Source of the DNA: Nectonema munidae
Lineage: Eukaryota > Nematomorpha > Nectonematoida > Nectonematidae
NCBI GenBank assembly: GCA_030549495.1
Contig: JAUIRK010000699.1
Location: forward strand, 29,420 to 93,419
Direction: 5' to 3'
DNA length: 64,000 bases
A program made the position numbers and the translations under genes. Below the pieces are notes generated by a model. The model ran no database searches and was not told the origin of the DNA. It saw only the letters and a list, made by a program, of their open reading frames with translations. The stretch's first letter is position 1, and the number at the start of each line of letters is the position of its first letter. Positions 23,994-38,000 of this stretch are shown here, one piece after another.

Positions 23994-25500
23994 CTAAATC
24001 TTATTAATTTGATTTAATTTTTTCCCACCATAAGAAGACTTTTTAGCAAGGAAATGTCCATCTGAGGAGACTTGATAATTCCCTGATTTGTATCTTTTCA
24101 AAACTTTCATTTTTTCAATTTGGCTTTTCTTCTTACTTTCACTCAACTTAAGCCATAAATTTGGGTTAATGTAAAGAGACTTGAAATTCGCAGAAAGTGT
24201 GTATTCACCTTTTCCTATAAGTGATCTCTCTGTGTCTTTATACATTAACTTGACAAGTTCAAAGACCTTGTCAATTAAGTTAATTATATTTTACGACTTT
24301 CGGTCAGTTTCGTTTTTGAGAACGTTATTCAATGATTCAACACTATTATTCTGCCATTTGAAAATTTCTTCTACAGACTCCATACTTACCGAGAGAGCTT
24401 CATAGCTTAACTCATCTTTGGCACTCATTAAGCCTTCTGTGAAAATACTGTTTATGATCTTTGACTTTTCTTTCAAAGGAAGACCGACTTTATCGGCTAT
24501 GTACATTTGCATGTTTTTTTTATGTGTCTAGTACAGTTATTAAACTTTGAAGAGCGAAATGAAAAATACAACGCTTTTTTGATAGCTTTTTCATCATCAG
24601 ATCCAACAATAAAAGGTGAATCTTCAATTTTTCTCGAAATTTCATCAAAAAATGTTGAAAAAGTAAAAAAATCCAAATTTCCGTGTATCATCATTGGTCC
24701 AAAAACAGGATGTGTTTTTGAGTTTTTTCTTTTTACTGAGAGATTTTTGAACGCACTAACAGTCAGATGTAACTCTGATAAATTGTATGTGAAAACTTAA
24801 AATAGTTGATAGAGAACTGCAGCAAAATCTTTTTATGTTGTTCATTTGCTGTTCCAAATATAAGATAACCAGTGGAGTCTTGTTCTTTGTATGCACCATT
24901 TTTTGTATGAAAGGGTGGGTGTGAATCATGCTCTCTATTTTGAGCACCACTTCAGCAAAGTTTGAAGCCACTTCATTCCTCTCTTTATTACGATATTTAA
25001 TATTTCTTATCTGTTTCTTCTTTTAGTATGATACACACCTTCTTTTTTGAAAACTTCTCTAAAACCTTTTTCAATTATATGATAATAAGAAGTGACGCTT
25101 GAACTTTTAGACCAACTACCACAACCGTTCGTAATATTCTGAGGTGAGATTGTTTTCCTATCTTTTATAATTTTCTGTGTTATCAACCATGAAGAAAGCA
25201 TCATTTTTAATTCCGTAGGGAACCTATCATGTATTTTCATATTTGCTTCATCTAAAAGAGATAAAAGTTTAGTTAGTTTCAAAAATTTTCCATTCAATAT
25301 ACCAAAATCTGATGTAATTTCAACGTTTGATGAGTGTGATAAGAAACTTCTGTTTCAGGTGAAGAAAAATAGTTGTTTCTATTAAGAATTTGATTCTTCT
25401 CAGGATCTGTTTTTTCTTCTACAAAAATTTGATTATCAAAACTTTTCAAAATTGCTTGATCAAACAGCTTTGATTGACATGAAAGGGTCATTCAACTACC
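23994..25500 (-). mobile_element. MULE (Mutator-like) transposase, broken copy
   Basis: On the minus strand, several frames together give a MULE transposase. An N-terminal region (25500-25007) is followed by 'FAEVVLKIESMIHTHPFIQ' (24971-24900). The catalytic core GPMMIHGNLDFFTFSTFFDE (about 24700-24630) and FIVGSDDEKAIKKAL (about 24620-24570) with the second acidic residue come next, then CTRHIKKN (about 24530), the MULE C-x-H block. A C-terminal part ('SVESLNNVLKNETDRKS', 24340-24291, and 23994-24245) completes it. A run of eight A near 24515 shifts the frame and stops lie elsewhere. No long inverted ends were identified, so it may be a truncated autonomous copy. Whether it is related to the MITE at 15917-16490 cannot be told. 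Confidence 0.75.
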
Positions 25501-25519
25501 ATGAAAATGGTATCAAAAG

Positions 25520-25970
25520 ATGCATCTAGCGATTTTAGGAAAAGTCACAAAATTTGAAGGGATATAATTCGGCCAATTTTGTACATTTAATTTTTTAGTG
25601 AAGGCTTTCAGCTGATTGCAGAAAATATTCTTTTTTTCTGGAGAGACAACATCTACAACTTTCAATAATAAATTCTGTGATTGTTATTTCATTTTTTTGA
25701 TTGTCATCTTTTTTGTAATTGATTTTCACACGTTACAGCTAGCAAGAGCGTTTCGGTCATTTTCTTCAACTTTTCTAGTGAAAAAGGATGCCTGCTTTGC
25801 GAAAATATTTCTCAGCCTTACAACTTCACCTTCCTTCTCTTGCTTTTTCACTGGAGCCGTTCTAATGATTATCACGAGTAAATGTCGCTTTAATATTTGA
25901 AACTTTCTTCACGACAATGCCTTCTTGACAAATTAAGCAGAGATCTTTGGAAGTGTGTCTAACGAAAAAA
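25520..25970 (-). mobile_element. hAT transposase N-terminal fragment (GTF2IRD2/SCAND3-like)
   Basis: The minus strand encodes FFVRHTSKDLCLICQEGIVV followed by KKVSNIKATFTRDNH (about 25945-25865). This matches the Cys-rich BED-like N-terminus of GTF2IRD2/SCAND3-type hAT proteins (C.IC......K..N..RHF...H). In other frames 'VVSPEKKNIFCNQLKAFTKK' (about 25660-25590) corresponds to the segment after it. It is truncated and frameshifted, and abuts the MULE fossil. Confidence 0.55.
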
Positions 25971-28750
25971 TAACTCAGAGACATCATTATTCTCATTTCG
26001 AATCTACTCTTCTTAGCTTCCATTCGCTTATGTTTCTTCCGACAAAAAGACTTGTGCAAACTAAAGAGAGCGAAAAAGTTTAAAATGTAAAGAAAAAGAT
26101 GCGTGTGAGTTTTTAGAATAAAAGCGGTCGACGTCCTGCTATACAAACAATACGATGCAACAAATACCAAAGCTGAATAATGTGTGGGAGGAATTTTCCA
26201 TTGACGCAAAACATTATACCGGAGATAAATTATAAATAATTATAAGCACATTTTTATAGAGATGATTTTACTCAACTGATATTTATATACCTTGACATGT
26301 ATCTAAGAAGATATCCCTGAAATTTTTTCATCCCTAATATCTTCTTTCCTTTTCTTATGGTCTTTTCCATTTTTAATTTCTTCTTCTTCTAATCAGCCTA
26401 AATAAAATTGAAGCTTTGAAAATGCAAATCACAATGTAACACAGCTTATCAAACCAATTACACATTAATTGGTAATTACCAATTATCACTTATCAAACCA
26501 ATAACACATGAATTGTAATATATTTACTACACCATGCCAGGTAAACTGAAATAAACGTAACCTAGCAACATAACTAACGTTTAATTATACATCGCCGCAA
26601 AGCAATACAAGAAAGTATACATCATGAACATCAGAGAAAAAATACTTCAACAAAGATCCAGCAGCCATCATGAAGATTTCTGTTTACCGATTTCAAAGGC
26701 TATCTATCCATCAGCTATTCAAAGAAATAGACTTGTTGTTTTTTTGTGCTCAATAAACCTATACCTTTAACATCTAACGGCACAGCTTATACACTCACTT
26801 GATAACCTTCAGTAACTCTTAACGATTTTTCAAAAATCATTTAACTAAACGCTTCCTATCGTGATGAGTACGTGTGGGGGAATTTCGATATAACTTTAGG
26901 AAAAAGATTTTTATCGCAATTTACATATTTACTTATCTGATTTGACAGAGTAGAAACTTTTCTCAAATAAATTGCAATATACACGAACACCCCCAAAAAG
27001 TATAGCATACGTTGGCTTAAGGACAGGGGAGCGCGACAAAATTTCCTATGTGGAAAATAAGCTGGAAGCGCTAATGTACCAAATCTAAAAATAATAATTC
27101 TATCAAAAAAATACATTTTCACATTTTCCTTAACTAGTTTGATGTGGTTAAAAATATTTCAAAGAAGTTAATATTGATTTTTAAATGTTATTTTGATTTC
27201 ATTTTGTATTATATTATAAAAATGTTCAAAAAAATAAAAAAAATTATTTTTGGAAATTTAAAAATTAGGTTAGTATTTAGCGATTTTAAAATATCAAATA
27301 AGTTTATATTTGAAATAAATATAGAAACGAAAGAGAACGGTTCATGAAAATTTTTGTGATTGAACAAGGTCCCTTTGAAAGATAAAATGAATACAACAAA
27401 GCAAGTTTATATTTCAGAAGGATTTGAAATTTTACAAAAAATCACAGCAATATAGTTAGCTATAAATTAAGTTTTTGGATAGATGACAAAAGACTGAGTG
27501 TAATTTTTCAAACTAGCCAAAATATTTTAGTATCAATGAAAATTGAATTCAAACTAGCACAACGAGCTTATATACGAATGGCACCGTAAGACGCAGAATT
27601 GAATTAGTCAATGACACATTTAATTGATAATAATATTGCTTTAAATTTACGTTATGTAAAATTTCGGGATAACTTCAAGTTTAGAGAAAAAATGTTATTT
27701 CCAAAATCACTGATTACATCCACAACTAAAAATGACATTAAAAAATTTTTAAATTTATCATTCAATTGCATTTCTTAATACTATATGCGATGCAGCACCA
27801 GACATTATTGGAAAACACATTCGTATACTCATAAAACTTCTTAGAAATCTTAGCCCGAAAATGTTTTTATTTTGTTGCATCATTAACAGAGAAAATTTGG
27901 GGCCTTCAAATCTTACTCTAACTTTAAATAAAATATAAAAAATTTATTACAGTAATTAATTTTAGAAAAAAATCAATCAAAAACTTTGTTTGAGTTTTTC
28001 AAATGAAAGTCTTGAAATCACTACATTGATATTTTATTTTGTTTGTATATTTGAAAATTGAATGCTTTGAATATTCAACTTTAAGAATCACAGAATATTT
28101 TTATTGATTGCAAAAAAATTTCTTACTTTTATTTTAAAATAGCATATGAAATAGCGAAAAATTTTTCTAAGCTGGCATGAAAATGAAAACAATAATCAAG
28201 GCACATCATTCATTAAAAAGGTTCCAAAGAACTTCACATTGTTGATCTTCAAATATTGCAACTATACTCCCTTCTTAGCTTTTGTGCTGTACGTAAACAT
28301 GCGAAGGCACCGCTTGGTGTATGTCAGCAAAAAGTAAATTATATCAATGGCTTGCTTCGGTTGTCAAGAACGCCAAAGACCGTTGACAGCAGTGAGAAGT
28401 AAACTGGCTTCGATTGCATGTACTAAAAATAACTAAAATTTTAAATTGGCAATAGCTTTGGATATACCTGGATCATTTTTGTTGTCCACTTTTTGTTAAA
28501 TACTGAGGGCAGCGCTTCTTTTCGTGACTTACTCAATATATACTAATCCTAGGTAAGCAAGGAATAATATTTAGATTAATATTATTGCACTTAATTAAGT
28601 TTCATACAAAGCAAGATTTTTTTTGCAAAGAAAAAGCAGTAGTGAATTGATAGAAATCACAAAGAAAAAAATGTATTCTAATACTACTCCAAACTAGAAA
28701 TCTTTTGTTTATTTGCGTTATTATTGCCACGCTGCATACAATCTCGAAAA
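25971..28750. other. AT-rich intergenic sequence downstream of the cyclase gene
   Basis: About 2.7 kb with no recognised exon. An 88-codon open frame at 26856-27122 (minus) has no recognisable similarity. A palindromic cluster 'accaattacacattaattggtaatt' lies near 26450-26490. The GC-richer patch 28280-28420 is unexplained. Confidence 0.35.
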
Positions 28751-28773
28751 AGGATGCCCTTTTCAAATGAACT

Positions 28774-28779
28774 TTTATT
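28774..28779 (-). terminator. AATAAA polyadenylation signal of the cyclase gene
   Basis: Minus-strand AATAAA 32 nt after the TAA stop at 28813-28811, in the place expected for 3' end formation. Confidence 0.6.
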
Positions 28780-28810
28780 AAAAAAGAAAAAAATGTAAAA
28801 AGTATTTGAA

Positions 28811-29003
28811 TTATCTGTTTTGCGAAATAAGTTTGTACTTTGAAAGAGCCCATATAGGGAAAATTTTAGTGAAACTAATGTAACTAATTGCAGTAGATTT
28901 ATTAAAGACTCCAACAGTGCCTTCTTCAAGCCAATCTCCATTTGGTTGTTGTTTGCGCATCAAAAAGCTAATTCCATCATCAAGGACCTTTTTTTCAGGA
29001 AAC
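28811..29003 (-). CDS. Cyclase exon 11: C-terminus
   Basis: Residues 706-768: FPEKKV, QQPNGDW (QW motif), [11 protein letters not shown] with Phe738 (human F696), FPIWALSKY, then a short tail and TAA. Acceptor cacttcag. Confidence 0.93.
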
Positions 29004-32000
29004 CTGAAGTGAAAGAGATGTTTTTGAAAGGAAGTGAAACATAGACAAGAAGACAAACTCGACAAACATGAGTGCCAGCAACGCCCATGAAGTTTGCACA
29101 ACTTGCGAAGATTCTGTCGCGATGTAAATTCTTTTCTCACAGGACTCGAAATCTTCACCCCAGCCGCCATCTTTCTCTTGTTTACTTTTCAAAAAGTGGC
29201 ACGCCTTTCTTATCACTGAGCCATATCTATTTTGCAAAATGAGTGTAAAAATATCACCAAATTGGATAAAATGTAGTTAAAAAGGCATTATAAAATTGAA
29301 AACTGAATTCGCCGTTCTACATAAATAATTTTTAAGAGCAATCAATGACAGCAATATTCGAGTGTGGCTTGAAAAATGGGACGTTTACTATCCCTTTAGG
29401 ATTGGAGGCTATAACAAAGGGATATATTGGGATCACACAAAGAACGAGAGAAGAATCCAATCATGTTGTACTTTTAATCTAATGCGAGTTATAAAGCTAA
29501 CTGAGGAAAAACATAGGCTGGTTATGGTGTGTGTTTATTTGCTCGCTATGATTCAATGCTTTCGGGTATAAGAAAGAGCTGGTTTGATGTAAAGTGTCAA
29601 AAATCAAACGTAATGCGTCTTAAATAGGTGAATCGGATTGTGGACACTTAGTGATTAGTGGCTTTTAATTTCAATTTTAATGATGTCTTATGAATTTCGC
29701 TAGTATCATCCTTAGGCACAATATTATATTTTAATTGGTTTTCGGGAATTTAAAGTTAGGTGGGACAATCAATTATCAATACTAATACAACTTTTTCTTA
29801 CAAAGTTGCAATATTTTATTGTCATAAACAGACATAGAGTTAAGCTCGCATTTCAATTCATATTTCATAAAAATGGAGAATAAATGTGTTATTTTGATTT
29901 TAATATATTGGTAATTAAAATAATGCCATGAATTACAATCTTTTTTATTTTTTAAGATAGAAAAGTTTTGAAAAAAATAAAAAAAATATATTTCATTTGT
30001 TTCAAAAGATTTCGTTTTATTTCGGTAAAAAGTCACGCACTATTGGTGACCCGCCCTACAAAATTATAAGGGATAGAGTATCTAGATTATTTATATAAAC
30101 TTTTATTTTTTATTTTTATACGATAATATACAATATGCGTAAGCTTTTTCACAGTTGTCATCTTTTGAATTTAGAAATATATTTGTAAAATGTCCACTTT
30201 TTTCCAAAATAAATATTATGTAATTCTTTCTTTACTTTTCACACTGCTAAACCCTTAAAATAAATTTTCAATTAATTCAAAAGTTAGTAAGCTGGTTAAT
30301 TAGTAGTTAATAATCAAAAAGAAATGATTAAAAAACTATGCTGCGAGCTGAAGTTCCACAAATGATAAAAAAAAATATACAATTTTCATGTATTTTTTGA
30401 GTGTAACTAAAGGAAGAGAGAAAAATTAACTAAGACCAAAAAGAAAGATTCTCAATTTCACGAACCAAAAAATATATTTTATCATTCTAAAATTTAAAGT
30501 GAAAGACGAACGAAAGTTAAAAATGTTACGCCTCTGTGAAGAGCGGGAGTTGTGATAAAAATTACACACATGTTATTTTACGAAATTATTGAGATGGATG
30601 AAGATTGAAGGAAAATAACCTGAGGTTCATCAAGCTATATTTTTAATAAATAAAAAATTATTTTAAGTAACGCTTATTATTATTATTATTATCAAACCTT
30701 CAAGTGTTTCTAGATCCAAATGAATTCTTTCGTTGGTATAAAATACGGGCCTATGACCAGGACTGTCAATTTTCCATGCCCATTAAACCACATCCTAATA
30801 AAACGCAGTAAAAAGAGAGAATTTTTTTATACCTTTAAAGCTTTTAAATAAACATTTTATCAGTTTTGGTATTTTTTGATAACATCTTTGGAACACCATG
30901 CTTTTGTAATTGGGAATTGAGCTTTTATTAGTGGAAAAAGTGATCAGTTTTTGGAACTCTAATTCAATTTTTATTGCACTTTAAGTTCATCGAATGCTCT
31001 TTTTGAAACTGCTGCAATATTTCAATTGTTCACTTTTTCAACTACAACAATTTTTCTCGTTTTTTGTTTTAGGCATTTTGTAGGTTTTCTGTTTTTATAT
31101 CATTAATAAATAATACAGCATACACCCCCGCCCTATTCAAATATTACTTTGAAAATGTATATAATATGTAATGATAGAAAATTTTGCCGAATAAAAGAAA
31201 AAGCAGAATTTTTTCCATCACTGCCTCTGACTTTGTAATCCTGATAAGTACACCACTATGTTCCAGATCTCTCGTAAAATGAAAGTGTTAAAATAAAATT
31301 ACCTTGATCTATCGGAATATTTAAAGCCAAAAGCACTCAACGCTTCCAGAGCGAAAAAGATTGCGTATGTAAAGCACACACCCCATGATCTAAGAAAAAT
31401 GAAAAGAGAGATCAGGACAAGTCTCTGGCACTAAAAGATTTCGCTATCGCTTTCGTTGAATTCATAAAAACAATTACTCGTTATATTCTCTTTCAAATAA
31501 AATTACTTTTTTTATAACGACTCTTCACAAAATAAATACTTATTTTAATTTTCTTTATTTTTGCCAAAAATCAAGAAGCCTTCCCTAATTATATGAAGAA
31601 ACTTTGTAATCATGTCTGCTAATAAATCTATTCAATGCCTATTCTAATATTTATATGTAAATGAAGCATAAATATTTAGTTAACAGGTATCATTGTTTGA
31701 AAAATGACACTCTATATAAATAAAATTTGTCTACTTCAATTTGATTTTTCAGAGTTATAGTTGATTATTTCATAGAATTTGGTGGCATATATTTTTTATA
31801 AAATTATGTATATCATTTCCAGTGCTTCTTCTAAAAAACTACTAAAAGAATTCATCGGTAACAAAAATAGCATATAGTATTTTGAAAGGGAGTATGAGGT
31901 TTTCAATACTTTTATACAAAATCAATAAAACTAGATAAAATCGGTATACATTCACATCAAGATAACTCTTTTTTACAGAACTTCATCTCCGTTTGAGAGA

Positions 32001-35000
32001 AATAAAAATGGTTTTTAAAAAGGTCGTTTATGCGAAGCTCATAATGCAAGTTTGCCTTAACTTTTTAAATCATTAAAATTTTTAAATGATTAATGTTCTT
32101 TTTGATTTTAGTGATGTCAGTCAGTATTCAACAAGGCTGATAAAAATATGCTTTGACAATTTTCAAAGCTTTTTTAAGTAGAATAGATGCTCAAAAATGC
32201 AGGGATCTGTAGCGTCCCGAAAATATGAAAAAAAAGAAGAAATAACCCTTCCCAAGAACCGTCCTTTCGTTGCGTTGTGCACAAGTAATTGAGAACGCGA
32301 CGCTTGAAATCGAGTATTTCAGGTGAGCGGTAGTCAGGATATGCTTCATGAAACTTGAGAAGTGTCGTTATGACTGAGGAAGAGCATTCAACATAATTGT
32401 AATCAACCATAATATCAGCAAAGACCTGTCAATCAAACACATGCAAATTAATATAAAACTATTTTACGTTTTTTAACTCATTCGTATAGACATGCAACGA
32501 TTTTGTGCGAAGGAAAACTCGCTTATCAAAATACTCGCCTCCAAAGTGTCCTCTTAAAACTAACAAATATTTAATGGTATCACTTTGTTCTATTTCAATT
32601 CACAATGTAAAAAAGTGCTTCAAATTTAAATGAATGGATTAAAATTCGACATGAGGACGTTAGTCAATCTAAAATTATCATAAACTAATGGAATCTAAAG
32701 TAGATTTTTAAAAGAGTTCAACATAACAATACTATTATTATTTTGAAGGAAAATATAAACAAACCTTAAATTGATGAAAATGAGAGAAGAAATTTGATTT
32801 TGGGTTCAGAAATTTTTATACCATTTATTAGAAAGTATATTGCGGAGCAAAATTTGCCATCAAAAGCGCACTTTAAGAGAAAAGCGGATAGAAGAGATAA
32901 CTCCATTAGATGTTAATGTTAATTTTTGCACTTTAATTCTTTTAAAAAACATTACCCAACCTCAATTTCAATGAATTCAATTATAAATTTAATTTCAAGA
33001 AACAAAAAACGTTCTTATAATTTAATACAAAACACGTGAAAAGTGATCCATAAGTTCTATACATCTAATTGAAAATATAATTTCATACCATTAAATAATT
33101 ATGCATTTCAACAGAACAAGATATTTAATTTTTTCTTTTACACTAGCTATCCAGCAAATTACATTTATTTTTTCTTTCATAACCACCATGTATCTTATAA
33201 AACAAAAGAAAAAAAAATAGTTTACGCAATCAGGACTAATGACTTCAAGGAAGGAAGGTCCTCTTTTAACTTCATAAGTTGAAATGCCGTCATTTTCTTT
33301 CGTAACGAAAGTTAATAGGCAGTCGGCACATTTTTCAAAAAACGTGCGATCCAAGTTTGCGAAAGATTCTGGAAACAACTTTTTCAGAATCATTAGAGCT
33401 TCAATGCCTAGAGAGGAAGTGTCTGAGACGATATAATTGCAAGCTTTTGTGCTAAATGGAAATCCACTCTAGAATAATGAAATAATTATTATTAATCAAC
33501 CAACTAGAAATAAATAACTTATTGTTTTTCATACTTTACATTATTAGAACTAAATAAATGTAAACCAACAAAATTATTTCAACTTAAACGTTATGATTAA
33601 CCATTACAGAATGCGACTCTATCCATATCCTCCGCTGAGTTTAAACACATTGCTGTTTTGCGAAGTGAAAACGTGGAATATAAATGGCATCGAATAAAAT
33701 AGAAACTATAACAGTAAATGATCTAAAATCATTTATTGTGAAGAAAAAGCCATGACAAGAATAGTGTCTTTCTTAATTTTCTTTTCTACTTTTAATTTAT
33801 GCATTCAGAAACTTTGTAAGAAAGTTTATTCAAGAATAATGAAAAATTACTAAATAGTAGAAAATGAAGCAATCGGTTTAAGTATTGATTCACCATTATA
33901 TGAATACTAAAAGACTATTATATAGGTAACAAATTTTCTCATAATGCATGAGGTGAGATGAAAAAGTGTACAAAAACATGTAACAAAACTAATAATCTCA
34001 AGTGAATTATTTGTCAGATAAAAGAAATAGTGAATAAATTTGATGATTAGATCGCTTTAATAGCATGGTTTTGTGAAATTGTTTACTTTGATACTTGTAA
34101 TGGCTGCTGCTGCTGTTGTTGTTGGTCCCTAGGTTATTAGTGTACCACAGGGGTGCGTGAGGAAAATCGTGCCGTTTTGCCACAGAAAGGGACTTTATTT
34201 TCGCTAAAAAAATGTACCTATGGATACACTTATTTCTGTGTGTACGGACGGTGCCCGTGCCCATGGTGGGGAAAACAGAGGATTTGTAGGGATTCGGAGA
34301 ACAGACCCATCCTAAATTTTCATTGCCTTCTACATCAGGAGGCACTTTGTGCGCAAATGTGTAAAAAGCAGCTTGGTAAGGTGATGCCGCTGATCATTTG
34401 GGTTTGAAATTTATTGTTGCCAGAGCTTTAAATGATCGCGGTTTAAAGCATTGCGGAATGAAGTTGGCCCCGACTGGTTTTGCACAGCAATGAGCGTTGG
34501 CTGTCCTCAAGTTTTTTGATCGTGTGGACATGACTGAACATCCAACTCAATGTCAAAATGCCAGACGTTAGAAATACAGTGTTATCCCTTCAACAATCAG
34601 TTTTTGCATTTGAAAAGAAGCTAGAAATCTTTAAAGTGGATATTGAAACGGGTCGTTTACTGCACTTTGAAAAACTAAGAAAATTTAAAGACGCGTGCAT
34701 GGCAAATAACTCCGCTGAGCATTTTGATCTCCAGAAGCTAACACGCTTCACATCTAATCTCCTCTAGTCATTCAAAGCACGCTTTGGAGAATTTCGTGAG
34801 CACGCTAGTCTTTTTAAGTTCATCACTCATCCACGCGAGTGTGCTGTGGACAAAGTCAATCTGAGTTTCATCCCTGGTGTTTCTATCAAAGATTTTGAGA
34901 TAGAAGTTGCTGACCTCAAGGCTTCAGATGTGTAGGTGAACACGTTCAAATAACTGAATGAAGATTTGGAAAGACTTGCACGGACCCAAGCAGAGCTGGC

Positions 35001-38000
35001 AAGCAAACACAAACGGATAGATAAGAAAAACTTCAACCTGCAGACCAGCTGACTGCCAAAACTCGGAACGCGCTTGCTGTCACATACCAATCACTGCAGA
35101 GTGTGAGTTTTGCAGTACTGACCATGTTTTGCTCTACATATGCATGTGAGCAGTCCTTCTCACACCTGAAAAACATCATGATCACCTGCGGTCACGTTTA
35201 ACAGATGGAAGTGTAAACGCCTGCATGAAGCTGAACCTCACCACGAATCAACCAGACTACGAAGCCATCAGCAAAACAATGCAGCACCAGAAGTCGCATT
35301 ATTATTAGTAAGAAGTACTTTCCTTATTAATAAATAACTTCGATAAACAAATATTGTTTAAAATAAATTAAGTCAATTGTTGGTCCTCTTTTTCCATTTA
35401 GTAGTATTCACTATTTAAAAAAATATGCATGGCTCTCAGAGGATTAGATTTTAAAATATGTCTTTTTTGGGCTCTTTTAGTCAAAAAGGTTCCCGACCCT
35501 TGGTGCAACCGGTGAGTTCAAAAAAAAAGAAAACAATTTTATTTGCACTGAGAAAGTATTTCCTGCGCTGGAAAATACTCACAGGGAAAAATATAGAATG
35601 TTTGTAACACTTTCGAGGCAGTAGCAATGAGTGCGTGTATTTTCAGCCAACCTACATAAAAGCCGCCATTAGGTACTGCTCACTTTGTGTGTAGGCGTCT
35701 ATTTATGGCTTTGTCGTATAAATATATAAGTTTTAAATCCAAGCTTCATCCAGATAGTTTCCCCACTTATCAAGTAGGTTAACTTCCCCCCTTGAAAGAG
35801 ATAGTGCGAGTGAAGAGTTTTAAAATCTTCCTCTAAAGTAGCATTTTGAAACGGTGCATAGTGATGATCTCTAATATTATTTTCAACATATCTTTGAAGC
35901 AGAGGTGCACACCTCTTTTGCTTTTTATTTTTTTACAAAGACAAATTTAAGTAAGATGCATACCTAAACCAAATTTGTTGTGTATAAAATATAAGAAATG
36001 ACATTAGTAAAGTAAATACAATTAAAAAAATATGGTCATTTCTCTGAATAATTTAAACACTTTGCGCCCACGCTTTAGAAATGATATGATCAATGAGGGG
36101 AAAGTTGGAGAGAGCTCCTGTCTCTATTGTACTCTTCAAAAAGTACAATTTAGCATAGTTTAGGAGACTGCATTTTACTCAGTTAACGTAAAAATGAAGC
36201 AAAAAGACATTTTAATAAAAAGATATATTAGTGGTTAAGCGAGACACGGAGAGAGAATAAAAATATTATTATATCTCCAGTGGAAACGGGTTACTGTAAA
36301 AGTCCGTTCTCAATTCCACTAAGGCAGAGGTTTCTAAATTGGGTGCTGGGAAACAAAAGTGGGTTCCTAAAAAGAGTGATTGGGTTCCGTGAAAAAATTC
36401 AGAGTATAAAATTTCAAAAAAAAAACATATTTTAGTTAGTAAATAACTTCTAAAAAATAGTTGTCAATTAATGTAGATTGCTCTATGTTAAATCCGTTTG
36501 TTTTTTAGCACACACGATTCATAGCATATAAAATATTAAACTTAGAAAACAATATGAAAATAAAGAATATTTAATTATATTTCGGCCATAAAAAGTATGA
36601 GTTCCACATCTGAAAAAGTTTGGGAAAAGCAGTCCTAATGTAAACAACGTGTATTCAAACTCATTTACAACGAATTGCTTATTAGGGAACCTATGATATA
36701 ATCACTTCTTATTGTCAACCCCATACAAAGAAACGCTTTAAAACCACTTGTTTACAACGAACTCAAAATTTCCATTTTAGCTACGCTAGTGGTACGTTTC
36801 ATATTTTAAAATCAAATACATAGGTCTTCTACCAACACAATACATACGTTCAATGATCTTCGTCCAAAGTGGTTATAAAACATTACATTCCAATCTTCAC
36901 CTTTCAAAAAAGAAAATCTTAGACTCAACAGTGGGTTTAGTAAAAGAAGACTGATATTTTGCTTTCTAAGAGAAAAGATTAAGTAAGCTGATATTCCAGT
37001 TGTTTCCGGGTAAAACTCGACTATAGTGAAACTTGAGGTGTACGTTATATATTTTTCAGTTTTTAAAATTTTACAAAGTTTGGAATGTGTGCTGTGAAAC
37101 GACTTCTGAATATACTACGTTACACACTTTTTTGTCTCTGGCCATAATATATATATAATATATATAAGGAGAGTTTGCATACTTTGATGGGGTGTCTGTA
37201 GTATCTTTCTCCTTCCTCAAGTTCATCTTTTTGTTGCGCGTCCAGTATAAAATTAGAGGCGGAGAGCAAGGATTCCTTTATTCGAGAATTTTGGTTGGTG
37301 ACTTCGTAAGCGCAAGAAAGAGCCTTAACGCTGAAAGCAGTTTCCCACAATTGAGTTCCATTCGTTCCCATCGTTTTCATGCCATCAACACCCATGAAGA
37401 AGTAGTCTAACAAACTTTCCTTGTGTGATTCAACTGCTGGAGATGAGTTGCCTTCCATAAAAAAACGTACAAGCATATTCAAAGATTTTGAAATCTAAAA
37501 AATCAAAAACTATTAAATATTATTAGGCACAGATTAAACCTCTCAAACATATTAAAGCACTGCTCTAACACAATAACGCTAAAGAATGTACAAACGCATT
37601 ACAACGGATTCCATGAAAATATCGCACGCCCATACTCAATAATAACGACTGCACTCCATCTCAATTGGAGTTTAATTAGCGATTGATCAAGAAAAATGTG
37701 ATCAATCTTAACTAGCGAAGCTTTTGTTAGGTAGGAAGAGCCCAGAACTCCACAAAATTGAATATGAAAAATTAATAAATGCAGGTTTAGCAAAAGTTAG
37801 CGTTCCAACCTAGATTTTTATTCCTTCCCTTTAGCAAATACGCCTCTAACTTGAACCCAAATGAAGAAACATTTAATATATGCACCAAGATAAAGCAAAC
37901 ATATTAAATATCGAGTTTAGGCCAATAATAATTGTTGAGAGATATTGAAAAACTTAAATTATATAAACTAGGCTATTAAACGCACGCTTAAAATAAAAAA

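Larger units (their letters stand above)
29227..33225 (-). other. Cyclase introns 7-9
   Basis: Introns of 800, 857 and 2076 nt, AT-rich. A short ATT/TTA triplet run lies near 30676-30692. No nested gene or element is recognised. Confidence 0.45.

Noticed and set aside
26856-27122. 88-codon minus-strand gene
   Set aside because: No similarity, no good splice or promoter context.
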